Positions 21,339-31,370 of a DNA stretch of 64,000 nucleotides are shown one piece after another. Position 1 is the first letter of the stretch, and the number at the start of each line of letters is the position of its first letter. Source of the DNA: Actinomyces sp. (GTDB lineage: Bacteria > Actinomycetota > Actinomycetes > Actinomycetales > Actinomycetaceae); assembly GCA_022649165.1 (NCBI GenBank), contig JALCNR010000001.1, forward strand, positions 248,001 through 312,000, written 5' to 3'. The notes under the pieces are model-generated. The model was given only the letters and a program-made list of their open reading frames with translations, was not told the DNA's origin and did no database searches. The translations under genes and the position numbers were made by a program.

Positions 21339-22727
21339 TCAGCGCCTCCCGGTCATCGACCGAACGTCCAGCGCCGCGTCGAGCTGCTCCAGGGTGAGCT
21401 CACCGCGGTCGACGAAGCCGAGGTCCAGCGCGGCCTGTCGCACCGTCACCCCGGTCTTCACGGAGTGCTTCGCGATCTTCGCGGCCGACTCGTAGCCGAT
21501 CAGGCGGTTGAGCGGCGTGACGATCGAGGGGGAGGATTCGGCGTGCCGCAGGCAGGCCTCCTCATTGGCGATGATCCCGTCGACGCAGCGCTCCGCCAGC
21601 ACGCGCGTGACGTTGCCGACGATGGTCAGCGACTGCAGCAGGTTCGCCGCCATCACGGGCAGCATGACCAGCAGGTCGAAGTTGCCCTGGGCGCCCGCGA
21701 AGGCGATGGCCGCGTCATTGCCGATCACCTGCGCGGCGACCTGGACCGTGGCCTCGGGCAGCACCGGGTTGACCTTGCCCGGCATGATCGAGGATCCCGG
21801 CTGGAGGTCGGGCAGGTGGATCTCGCCGATGCCGGTGCGCGGCCCCGAGGACATCCACCGCAGGTCGTTGGCGATCTTGACGAGCGACACGGCGACGGTG
21901 CGCACGGCTCCGGATAGCTCGACGAGGGAGTCCTGGGCGGCCTGGGCCTCGAAGTGGTTGTCGGCCTCGCGCAACGGCAGGCCCGTGTTCTGGGCGATCA
22001 GCTCGATGACGCGAGCGGAGAAGCCCTCGGGCGTGTTGATGCCCGTGCCGACGGCCGTCCCCCCCAGCGGGAGTTCCGCCAGCCGGGGCAGTGTGGCCTC
22101 GACGCGCGCGATGCCCTGGGTGATCTGGGCGGCGTACCCGCTGAACTCCTGGCCGAGCGTGATCGGGGTCGCGTCCATGAGGTGGGTGCGCCCGGACTTC
22201 ACGACGTCGGCGAACTCCTGCGCCTTGGCGGCCAGCGAGGTCCGCAGCGTGCGCAGCCCGGGCAGCAGGACCTCGTCGACCGCCTGGTAGGCCGCGATGT
22301 GGATCGAGGACGGGAAGACGTCGTTGGACGACTGCGAGGCGTTGACGTGGTCGTTCGGGTGGATGGCCAGCCCCGAGGCACGCGAGGCGAGGGTCGCGAT
22401 GACCTCGTTCGCGTTCATGTTCGAGGACGTGCCCGACCCCGTCTGGAAGACGTCGATGGGGAACTGGTCGTCGTGCCGCCCGGCGATGACCTCGTCGGCG
22501 GCGGCGACGATCGCGTCGGACGTCGCCTGGTCGATGACGCCGAGCTCCAGGTTCGCCAGCGCCGCCGCACGTTTGATCTGGCCCAGCGCCGCGATGTGAT
22601 GGGGGCTGAGCGTCTGCCCCGAGATCGGGAAGTTCTCGACCGCTCGCTGGGTCTGGGCCCGGTAGAGCGCGTCGGCCGGGACGCGGACCTCTCCCATGGT
22701 GTCGTGCTCGATGCGGTACTCCGTCAT
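21339..22727 (-). CDS. fumC: class II fumarate hydratase
   Basis: Oxygen-stable, iron-free fumarase of 462 residues: fumarate + water to malate. It belongs to the aspartase/fumarase superfamily, with [17 protein letters not shown], the [17 protein letters not shown] block, the [10 protein letters not shown] region and the signature [20 protein letters not shown] rather than AKVNP separates it from the aspartase gene at 34.8 kb. The ATG at 22727 follows AAGGAG. It is divergent from a class I iron-sulfur fumarase across 355 bases, so both fumarase types are present side by side. Expression by oxygen status is plausible but not shown by the sequence. Confidence 0.95.
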   Translation of the reverse strand: MTEYRIEHDTMGEVRVPADALYRAQTQRAVENFPISGQTLSPHHIAALGQIKRAAALANLELGVIDQATSDAIVAAADEVIAGRHDDQFPIDVFQTGSGTSSNMNANEVIATLASRASGLAIHPNDHVNASQSSNDVFPSSIHIAAYQAVDEVLLPGLRTLRTSLAAKAQEFADVVKSGRTHLMDATPITLGQEFSGYAAQITQGIARVEATLPRLAELPLGGTAVGTGINTPEGFSARVIELIAQNTGLPLREADNHFEAQAAQDSLVELSGAVRTVAVSLVKIANDLRWMSSGPRTGIGEIHLPDLQPGSSIMPGKVNPVLPEATVQVAAQVIGNDAAIAFAGAQGNFDLLVMLPVMAANLLQSLTIVGNVTRVLAERCVDGIIANEEACLRHAESSPSIVTPLNRLIGYESAAKIAKHSVKTGVTVRQAALDLGFVDRGELTLEQLDAALDVRSMTGRR

Positions 22728-23082
22728 GTCGACTCTCCTTCGTGTGCGGACGTGCCCGGGTTCCATTGTCCGCCCCCAATCGATTTGCGTCATGGGACCT
22801 TCGCGCATTTGCGTTCACGAGGGCGCCCCCTGCTCGGCGAACCGTCGCTTCCGCCGAGGCCCGGAGCCTGGCCGGCAAGCCGTCGGCAGATCTCAAAAAA
22901 CGTCTGACCTGCGACGACAGCAGGGCCGTCCTCGTCAATGCGTCCCCACCCGGGACCGCCGTCCCCGGGGCCGTCCGGCCCCCTCCCCTAGCGTGGGCCC
23001 GTCGCGCACGCGCGCGGCAGGACCTGCGCATCAGGCGAGGCCGCGCGTCAGGCAAGACGCGCACGAGGCAAAAGGAGTGACC
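22728..23082. promoter_or_regulatory. divergent region between the two fumarases
   Basis: This 355-base gap contains no gene. Two ATTTGCGT direct repeats lie 24 bp apart (22783-22790 and 22807-22814) on the fumC side. TAGCGT near 22990 is a plausible -10 for the class I gene. No known Fnr- or Fur-like palindrome was recognised. Confidence 0.35.
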
Positions 23083-24759
<1,677 letters not shown>

Positions 24760-24793
24760 CGCCGCCCCGGCCGGGCCCTGCTCCCGCCGCGCC

Positions 24794-25816
24794 TCAGGGG
24801 CGCGCGGGCGCGGGTCCGGCCGAGTCCCTCACGACGAGGCGGGTCGGGATCGACACGGTCGACGGCTCCCTGCCCTCGACCATGTCCACGGCGACCCGCA
24901 GGGCGTCGCACCCCAGTTCGTCCCAGTCCTGGGAGACCGTGGTGAGCGGGGTCGGGAAGGCGACCGCCTCGTCGATGTCGTCGAAGCCCACGACGGACAC
25001 GTCCTCGGGGATCCGCAGCCCGGCCTCGAGCATGGCCCGGAAGGCGCCGAGCGCCATCTGGTCGTTCGCGACGAACAGCGCGCTGGGGTGCTCGCCCCGC
25101 GCGAGGAGCTCGCGCATCGCCCGGTACCCCGAGTCCGGGGACCAGTCGCCGCTCGCGGTCTCCGGGACCGGGCGGCCCTCGCGTTCGAGCACGCTCCTCC
25201 ACACGTCCCGCCGGGTGCGGGCGGAGAAGGACTCCGCCGGTCCCGCGATGTGGTGGACGGTGCGGTGTCCGAGGCCCAGCAGGTGCGTGACCGCCGCCTC
25301 CGCCCCGACGGCGTTGTCGAAGTCCACCGACGCCGCTCCGGGGACCAGGGGCGGCCCCAGGACGACGGTGGGGACCCCGGTCGGGAGCTGCAACGCCGTG
25401 TCGCCGGTGAAGTGCGAGGAGATGATGGCGATGACGGCGTCGACGGCCATCTCCCCCAGCCGGGTGAACGCCCCGTCGGTGGCCCGGCGGGTGGACGCCT
25501 CCAGGGGCAGCAGCGTCGTGGCATACCCCTCGACGGCCGCGGCCTCGGAGATCGCCTCAAGGGTGCGGTGGGTGCCCACGGGGTGGAGGCTGTGGAACAC
25601 GACGCCGATGGTCCTGAACGCCCCCCGTTTCATCGCGCGCGCCGCCGAGTTCGGGCGGTAGCCGAGTTCGCGCATGGCCTGGAGCACGCGCCGCCGCTTC
25701 TCCTCCACGACGTAGGGCTCCCCGTTGGACACCCGGGACACCGTCTGCGGGGACACGCCCGCCAGTTTCGCGACATCCGCCATCGAGGGGCGTCTGCGGC
25801 GTCCTCTCACCGTCAC
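24794..25816 (-). CDS. LacI-family repressor of the GH35/ABC cluster
   Basis: LacI/GalR-family regulator of 340 residues. The helix-turn-helix is MADVAKLAGVSPQTVSRVSN (about residues 12-31), followed by the hinge helix (RPNSAARAM) and a periplasmic-binding-like effector domain (GVPTVVLGPPLVPG, FVANDQMALGAFRAM). The GTG at 25816 is used, with GGAGAG upstream. It lies downstream of the ABC-importer genes on the same strand, behind a very strong palindrome. The likely target is GGTTACGTAACC at 29342-29353, which has the central CG typical of LacI-family operators. The inducer is probably a galactoside, from the GH35 neighbour. Confidence 0.9.
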   Translation of the reverse strand: MTVRGRRRRPSMADVAKLAGVSPQTVSRVSNGEPYVVEEKRRRVLQAMRELGYRPNSAARAMKRGAFRTIGVVFHSLHPVGTHRTLEAISEAAAVEGYATTLLPLEASTRRATDGAFTRLGEMAVDAVIAIISSHFTGDTALQLPTGVPTVVLGPPLVPGAASVDFDNAVGAEAAVTHLLGLGHRTVHHIAGPAESFSARTRRDVWRSVLEREGRPVPETASGDWSPDSGYRAMRELLARGEHPSALFVANDQMALGAFRAMLEAGLRIPEDVSVVGFDDIDEAVAFPTPLTTVSQDWDELGCDALRVAVDMVEGREPSTVSIPTRLVVRDSAGPAPARP

Positions 25817-25867
25817 GTCCGTCTCTCCTCCTGTGATGACCCGCGCCTGACGGCCGTCTGTGACCGG

Positions 25868-25909
25868 GAGGGGTGCCCGCCGGGAACATGTTCCCGGCGG
25901 GCACCCCTC
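25868..25909. terminator. 42-bp perfect palindrome after the solute-binding protein gene
   Basis: The sequence is its own reverse complement over 42 bases with no unpaired loop; the centre is between 25888 and 25889 (GGGAACATGTTCCC in the middle). It starts about 30 bases past the binding-protein stop and ends about 50 bases before the repressor start. Strong terminator or attenuator between the two genes; it could also extrude as a cruciform. Confidence 0.65.
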
Positions 25910-25915
25910 ACCTGA

Positions 25916-25932
25916 TTCCCCGATCCGGGGAA
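25916..25932 (-). terminator. second hairpin beside the 42-bp palindrome
   Basis: TTCCCCG (25916-25922) and CGGGGAA (25926-25932) pair around ATC, between the binding-protein stop and the large palindrome, giving two stacked hairpins. Confidence 0.45.
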
Positions 25933-25938
25933 CTCACC

Positions 25939-27345
25939 TCACTTCACCGTCACAGAGTAGCCCTGCTCGTTGCCGTAGTCCTCGATCGCCTGCGCCCACT
26001 GGGCGAGGGCGTCCGTCAGCGTCGTGCCGGACCCGTTGTAGGCCTGGCCCACGGTGTCGCCGAACTTCGAGTTCGCGGCCACCTCGTAGGGCAGATAGGT
26101 CCATCCCGTGTTGACGGCCGCGGCGCCCTCGGCGAGGACAGAGTTGTACGTCTGGCCGCCGAAGTAGTCGAGGAGCTCCTGATTGGCGAAGTCGCCCGTG
26201 GACTCCTGGAAGTCCGCGTCATCCAAGGTGGACTGCAACGACGGGAAGTTCCCGCCCTTCACGCGCAGCGTGGCCCCGTCGCCGTTGCTCACGAATTCCA
26301 GGAACTTGTAGGCCGCGGCCTTGTTCCCGGAGGCGTCCATGATGGCGAGCGAGCTGCCGCCGTTCTCCGCGTTGACCGCGGAGCCGTCGATGCTCGGCAT
26401 CGGGGCGACCCGGAAGTCGCCACTGGCCTCCGAGGAGTTGGCCAGCAGGTTGGCGGGCATCCAGGCTCCCGTCGGCAGCGAGGCCAGCGTGCCGTCGCCC
26501 AGGCCCTTGAACCACTCATCGGACCACCCCACGATGCTCGTGGAGATCAGATCCTCGTCGATGAGCTTCTGCCAGATGTCGACGAACTTCTGGAAGTTCG
26601 GATCCGTGAAGTCCACCGTGATGTTCTGCCCGTCGACCTGGAAGGCGCTGGGCGAGAGCTGCCACATGATGGAGGTGAGGAAACCCGCGTCGTTCCCAGC
26701 ATCGCTCGTGATGTAGTAGTTGTCACCGAGGGCGTGGATCTTCTTGGCATCCTCGTAGAACGCGTCCCACGTGGTCGGAGGCTCGCTGATGCCGGCCTTC
26801 TCGAAGGTCGCCTGGTTGTAGAACAGCGCCATGGGGCCGGAGTCGACGGGCAGGCCGAAGATGCCGGAGACGCCCTTCGCCGTCGTCTGGTTGATGGAGT
26901 TCCAGGTGCCCGGCGTGTACTGGCCCTCCAAGTCGCCCGCGCCGAACTCGGTGAGGTCGGCCAGGGAGGACCCGGTGGCGTACTGCGGCAGTGCATAGTA
27001 CTCGATCTGGGCGGCGTCCGGCAGGCCGGAACCGGCCTGCAGGGCGTTGGACAGCGCCGTGTAGGTGTCCGCGGCGCCCCCGACGTTCGTCACGGTGACG
27101 TGGATGTTCGGGTACTTCTCCTCGAACGCCTTGACGACGTCGGAGTCCTGCTGGATGGTGGGCTCCCATGCCCACACGGTGATGTTGTAGTCGGTGTTCT
27201 CGTCATAGGCGGGCGAGGTCGCCTCGCCGGCTGAGCCGGCGGACTCGCCCGATGCCGCGCCGCCTCCGTTGGAGCAGGCGGCCAGCGCCACGACGGCGCT
27301 CAGGGCGACGACGCCCGACAGCGCGCGTTTGCCGATTGATCGCAT
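25939..27345 (-). CDS. sugar ABC transporter solute-binding lipoprotein
   Basis: Extracellular solute-binding protein of family 1, 468 residues. A lipoprotein signal peptide ends in the lipobox LAAC (Cys24), followed by a Gly/Ser/Ala tether. The mature part shows ITVWAWEPTIQQDSDVVKAF, YPNIHVTVTNVGGAADTYTA and GIFGLPVDSGPMALFYNQAT, typical of carbohydrate-binding proteins. The ATG at 27345 follows GAGGAAG. It is the third gene after two permeases on the same strand (order: inner-membrane permease F-type, G-type, binding protein). Its ligand is probably an oligosaccharide with terminal beta-galactose, inferred from the divergent GH35 gene. Confidence 0.93.
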   Translation of the reverse strand: MRSIGKRALSGVVALSAVVALAACSNGGGAASGESAGSAGEATSPAYDENTDYNITVWAWEPTIQQDSDVVKAFEEKYPNIHVTVTNVGGAADTYTALSNALQAGSGLPDAAQIEYYALPQYATGSSLADLTEFGAGDLEGQYTPGTWNSINQTTAKGVSGIFGLPVDSGPMALFYNQATFEKAGISEPPTTWDAFYEDAKKIHALGDNYYITSDAGNDAGFLTSIMWQLSPSAFQVDGQNITVDFTDPNFQKFVDIWQKLIDEDLISTSIVGWSDEWFKGLGDGTLASLPTGAWMPANLLANSSEASGDFRVAPMPSIDGSAVNAENGGSSLAIMDASGNKAAAYKFLEFVSNGDGATLRVKGGNFPSLQSTLDDADFQESTGDFANQELLDYFGGQTYNSVLAEGAAAVNTGWTYLPYEVAANSKFGDTVGQAYNGSGTTLTDALAQWAQAIEDYGNEQGYSVTVK

Positions 27346-27424
27346 TTCTTCCTCTATCTCTTGTTGGGTGTTGGGAACGGGTCGGAAAGCTGTTGTGCGG
27401 GGAGTCCCCGGTGCGCCGGTCCGC

Positions 27425-28360
27425 TCAGGCCTTGACGCTGCCCGCGGAGAGCCCTGCCTGCCAGTACCTCTGGAGGAACAGGAACGTCGCGATCAGCGGG
27501 ACGATCGTGATGAGGGACCCCATGACTACCAGGTTCTGCACGGGTTCGGCGCCCGGGATGTAGGCCTGCTGGTTCCACTGGTTGAGCCCGATCGTCAGTG
27601 GGTACCACGACGAATCCTTGAGCATGATCAACGGGATGAAGTAGTTGTTCCACGTCGTCGTCGCCGTGAACAGGGAGACGGTGACGATGCCGGGGGCGAG
27701 CAGGGGCAGGCTGATCCGGAAGAACGTCCGGAACTCCCCGGATCCGTCCATCCGCGCGGCTTCCAGCAGCTCTTTGGGCACGGACTCTTGGGAGAACGTG
27801 TACATGAGGTAGAAGGCGAAGGGAGCGACCAGAGACGGGATGATCACGGAGAACGGGTTGTTGGTCAGTCCGATTTTCGCGAACATGAGGAACTGGGGCA
27901 CGGCCAGCACGGCGGAGGGGACGGCCATGGCCCCCATGACGACGAGGAAGACGGCCTTCCTCCCCGGGAACCGGTACATCGCCAGTCCGTAGCCGCCCAG
28001 GACCGCGAGGAACACGGCTCCGCCCCCGCCGACGACGACGTAGAGGACGGTGTTGAGCAGCCAGCGGGCGAAGGCGCCGTTTGAGTAGGTGAAGACCTGG
28101 ACCAGGTTGTCCCAGAAGGCGAACGACGAGCCCGGGGCGAAACCGAATGTCGAGATGAAGTCCTTCTGCGTCTTCGTCGTGTTGATGAGCAGCCACACCA
28201 GCGGGAAGAACGCGTAGACGACCGTGATGCCCAGGACCAGGGTGTACAGCCAGCTCTTGGGCGGCTGGGCGGGATTCCAGCTTCTGCGCTTCCGCGGGGC
28301 GCCGGCCTCCCGGCTGGGGCTCCGGTGGGCGTGTCGACGCGGCTCAGCGGCAACAGTCAT
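27425..28360 (-). CDS. carbohydrate ABC transporter permease (MalG type)
   Basis: Integral membrane permease of 311 residues with six predicted spans. It has a long basic N-terminal tail (about 1-30) and the EAA coupling motif (KELLEAARMDGSGEFRTFFR, about 205-224) that contacts the ATPase. The C-terminus is QRYWQAGLSAGSVKA, typical of MalG-type subunits. The ATG at 28360 is preceded by AGGACC. Only 11 bases separate it from the upstream permease gene. No ATPase gene is nearby, so a shared MsiK/MsmK-type ATPase elsewhere is likely. Confidence 0.92.
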   Translation of the reverse strand: MTVAAEPRRHAHRSPSREAGAPRKRRSWNPAQPPKSWLYTLVLGITVVYAFFPLVWLLINTTKTQKDFISTFGFAPGSSFAFWDNLVQVFTYSNGAFARWLLNTVLYVVVGGGGAVFLAVLGGYGLAMYRFPGRKAVFLVVMGAMAVPSAVLAVPQFLMFAKIGLTNNPFSVIIPSLVAPFAFYLMYTFSQESVPKELLEAARMDGSGEFRTFFRISLPLLAPGIVTVSLFTATTTWNNYFIPLIMLKDSSWYPLTIGLNQWNQQAYIPGAEPVQNLVVMGSLITIVPLIATFLFLQRYWQAGLSAGSVKA

Positions 28361-28371
28361 GTCAGGTCCTC

Positions 28372-29301
28372 TCAGTCGTCCACGCGCATGCCGCGCAGCT
28401 GGACCGTGTAGGCGATCACGACCGTGATCACGCCCATGACGATGGCGAGCGCCGCCGCGTACCCCTGCTGACCCGAGCTGAAGGAGAGGTTGTACGCGTA
28501 GAGGTTGGGGGTGAAGGAGTTCGTGATGACCGACGGCGCCATGCGCTGCATGATGCTGGGCTCGTTGAACAGTTGGAAGGTGCCGATGATCGAGAAGATC
28601 ACGGTGATCGCGATCGAACCGGACATGTGGGGGATCTTGATCGACTTGACGATCTGCCACTCATTGGCGCCGTCGAGCACGGCGGCCTCGTAGACGCTCG
28701 TGTCGATCGTGCGCAGGGAGGAGTAGAAGATCAGCATGTTGTACCCGATGTAGGTCCACGTGATGACGTTGCCGATCGACACCAGGATCCAGTCTGGGGA
28801 GAAGGGATTCAGATGCCAGCCGAAGGCGTCGTTGATCTGGCTGACGAGTCCGTAGTTCGTCCCGTAGAGGAAACCCCACATCAGGGCCGCGACCACCGTC
28901 GGGATGAGGTAGGGCAGGTACACGGAGATGCGGAAGAAGTCGCTGCCGTGGAGGCGGCCCGAGTCGATCGCCAGGGCCACGAGCATCGCGATGCCGAGCA
29001 TGATCGGGACCTGGACGACCAGGATCAGGGCGACGCGCCCCAGACCCGCCCAGAACAGCTCGTCGTGGAAGAGCTTGACGTAGTTGTCCGCGCCGATGAA
29101 CTTGTCCGTGCCGAAGAACGCCTGGTACTGGAACATGCTCTCGACCAGCGAGTAGATCAACGGCACGATGAGCACCAGGACGAAGACGACGACGAACGGG
29201 CCGACGAACATCCAGCCGCGCCAGTCGCGCCTGCGTCTGTTCATCGGGACGGCGGGTGCGGTCCGCCCTGCGTTCCCCGCCGCGATGGAAGGTGCCGACA
29301 C
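28372..29301 (-). CDS. carbohydrate ABC transporter permease (MalF type)
   Basis: Integral membrane permease of 309 residues with six spans (first at about 30-50) and the EAA loop VYEAAVLDGANEWQIVKSIK (about 207-226). First gene of the transporter operon. The GTG at 29301 with GAGGAGG upstream is preferred over an internal ATG at 29244 that would cut into the tail before helix 1. The promoter probably overlaps the LacI-type palindrome at 29342. It forms a heterodimeric channel with the next gene's product. Confidence 0.9.
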   Translation of the reverse strand: MSAPSIAAGNAGRTAPAVPMNRRRRDWRGWMFVGPFVVVFVLVLIVPLIYSLVESMFQYQAFFGTDKFIGADNYVKLFHDELFWAGLGRVALILVVQVPIMLGIAMLVALAIDSGRLHGSDFFRISVYLPYLIPTVVAALMWGFLYGTNYGLVSQINDAFGWHLNPFSPDWILVSIGNVITWTYIGYNMLIFYSSLRTIDTSVYEAAVLDGANEWQIVKSIKIPHMSGSIAITVIFSIIGTFQLFNEPSIMQRMAPSVITNSFTPNLYAYNLSFSSGQQGYAAALAIVMGVITVVIAYTVQLRGMRVDD

Positions 29302-29329
29302 TCCAGAGACCTCCTCGTTGATGGACCAT

Positions 29330-29357
29330 GATGTATCGTCCGGTTACGTAACCATAA
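29330..29357. promoter_or_regulatory. LacI-type operator in the divergent sugar promoter
   Basis: Perfect palindrome GGTTACGTAACC (29342-29353) with a central CG. On the minus strand TTATGG (29352-29357), 16 bp and TACATC (29330-29335) could be the promoter of the ABC operon, placing the operator over -35 and spacer. The GH35 gene reads away on the other side, so one site could control both. Confidence 0.6.
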
Positions 29358-29480
29358 CACCCCGACCGGGGCGCCGATGATCACCGTTTCATCACGATGC
29401 GGGCCCGCCCGCGGCCCCGCGTCCCCGCCATCCGACCGACACTCCGCCCCCACCTGGGACGACCCGAGGAGCGATTCACC

Positions 29481-31325
29481 GTGACCACCTTCCAGATCAT
29501 CGGCGACGATTTCGTTTTGGACGGACGCCCGCATCGCATCCTGGCAGGGACCCTGCACTACTTCCGCGTTCCGCGGGCCTACTGGGCCGATCGCATCCAC
29601 AAGGCCCGCCTGATGGGCCTCAACGCCATCGAGACCTACGTGCCGTGGAACCTGCATCAGCCGGCGCCTGGGACGTGGGTCGCCGAGGGACGCCTCGACC
29701 TGGGCGGTTTCCTCGACGCCGTCGCCGAGGAGGGGATGCAGGCGATTGTTCGACCCGGCCCCTACATCTGCGCCGAGTTCGACGGCGGCGGACTGCCCGC
29801 CTGGCTCTTCTCGGATGCGGATCCCACAGACCCCGACGTCGCCTCGGCCGGCACGGCGACGCCCGTGCGGTCCCTGGATCCGCGGTTCATCGAGCCTGCC
29901 GGCGACTACCTCCGCCGCGTCTACGACATCGTCGTCCCCCGCCAGATCGACCGCGGGGGGCCGGTGATCCTCGTCCAGATCGAGAACGAATACGGGGCCT
30001 ACGGCCGCGACCATGACTACCTGCGTGCCCTCGCCGAACTCACCCGGGCGGCGGGCGTCACCGTCCCCCTCACCACCGTCGACCAGCCGAGCGGGCGCAT
30101 GCTCGAGGATGGGACGCTCCCCGATCTGTTGACGACGGGCTCCTTCGGCTCCCGGGCGACGGAGCGCATGGCCGCCGTGCGCCGCGTCCAGCCCACAGGC
30201 CCGCTGATGTGCTCGGAGTTCTGGGACGGCTGGTTCGACCAGTGGGGCGACCATCACCACACCACATCGGCCGTGGACTCCGCTCGGAGCCTCGCCGAGC
30301 TGCTGGGCCTGGGCGCCTCCGTCACGCTCTACATGTTCCATGGCGGCACCAACCTGGGGCTGACGAACGGGGCGAACGACAAGGGGCTCTACCGTCCCAT
30401 CACGACGAGCTACGACTACGACGCTCCCCTCGACGAGTCCGGCCACCCCACCGAGAAGTACTGGGCGTTCCGCGAGGTGCTGGGCCGTTTCACAGACCTC
30501 CCCGACGAGGTCCCCGGCCCGCGCCCGCCGGCGCCCGCGCCCGACGGGACCTTCACCGCCGCCATCTCCCTCTCGAAGGTCCTCGGACGGCTCGGCTCGT
30601 GGCGCAGCGCCCGCACCCTCCCCACGATGGACGCCCTCGGCCAGTACCGGGGATTCCTCGCCTGCCGCGCGACGCTGCCCGCCCCCATCGCCGAGGGCGC
30701 CCCTGCCCTGCTGACCGTGGGCGAGGTTCGCGACCGCGCGATCGTCGAGTCGCAGGGGCGGCGGCTGGGCGTCCTCGAACGCATGGACCACGACACGTCC
30801 GTGGCCCTGCCTGCGGGCACCCGCGTCCTCGAGATCCTGGTGGAGGACATGGGGCGCGTCGACTACGGGCCGCGTATCGGGGAACACAAGGGGCTCGTCG
30901 GCCCGGTCCTCGTCGGAGGCCGCGAGGTGACCGGCTGGGAGGTGCTGGCCCTGGACCTCTCAGATCTGTCCCCCGTGAGGGAGGCGTTGGAACGGGAGGC
31001 TCTGCCGGGCGGGACTCCGCTCCCGCGCGCCGGACAGGCCGGGCCGACGGATGTCAGCTGCGCATCGTTCCTGGGAGCCACGGTGCGCCTCGCCCGCGCG
31101 GAGGACCTGTTCCTGGACACCCGTAGATGGGGCCATGGGCTGGTGTGGATGAACGGGCATCTGCTCGGACGCTACAACCGGCGCGGACCGAGCCGCACGA
31201 TGTACGTTCCCGCGCCCTACCTGCGGGCGGGGGACAACGAGCTCCTCGTCCTGGAGACCGACCCGGTGCCGGCGATGACCTGGTCGTTCCTGGAGTCGCC
31301 GGATCTGGGGCCCGTCGACTGGTGA
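29481..31325 (+). CDS. GH35 beta-galactosidase
   Basis: Glycoside hydrolase family 35 exo-beta-galactosidase of 614 residues. The (beta/alpha)8 domain begins at once (HYFRVPRAYWADRI, LNAIETYVPWNLHQP). The acid/base motif is VQIENEYGAYG (Glu170) and the nucleophile is in CSEFWDGWFDQWG (Glu246). C-terminal beta domains run from about residue 360, ending in a jelly-roll with LVWMNGHLLGRYNRRGP. There is no signal peptide, so it acts in the cytoplasm on imported sugars. The GTG at 29481 follows GAGGAGCG. It is divergent from the ABC importer, with a LacI operator between. Beta-1,3- or beta-1,4-galactosides are the likely substrates. Confidence 0.94.
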   Translation: MTTFQIIGDDFVLDGRPHRILAGTLHYFRVPRAYWADRIHKARLMGLNAIETYVPWNLHQPAPGTWVAEGRLDLGGFLDAVAEEGMQAIVRPGPYICAEFDGGGLPAWLFSDADPTDPDVASAGTATPVRSLDPRFIEPAGDYLRRVYDIVVPRQIDRGGPVILVQIENEYGAYGRDHDYLRALAELTRAAGVTVPLTTVDQPSGRMLEDGTLPDLLTTGSFGSRATERMAAVRRVQPTGPLMCSEFWDGWFDQWGDHHHTTSAVDSARSLAELLGLGASVTLYMFHGGTNLGLTNGANDKGLYRPITTSYDYDAPLDESGHPTEKYWAFREVLGRFTDLPDEVPGPRPPAPAPDGTFTAAISLSKVLGRLGSWRSARTLPTMDALGQYRGFLACRATLPAPIAEGAPALLTVGEVRDRAIVESQGRRLGVLERMDHDTSVALPAGTRVLEILVEDMGRVDYGPRIGEHKGLVGPVLVGGREVTGWEVLALDLSDLSPVREALEREALPGGTPLPRAGQAGPTDVSCASFLGATVRLARAEDLFLDTRRWGHGLVWMNGHLLGRYNRRGPSRTMYVPAPYLRAGDNELLVLETDPVPAMTWSFLESPDLGPVDW

Positions 31326-31343
31326 CCGCCCGCATCCGGGCGG
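31326..31343. terminator. hairpin between GH35 and guaB3
   Basis: CCGCCCG-CATC-CGGGCGG directly after the GH35 stop, between converging genes. Confidence 0.55.
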
Positions 31344-31370
31344 ACAGGCCTCGCCGCGCCGCCGCGCGCT

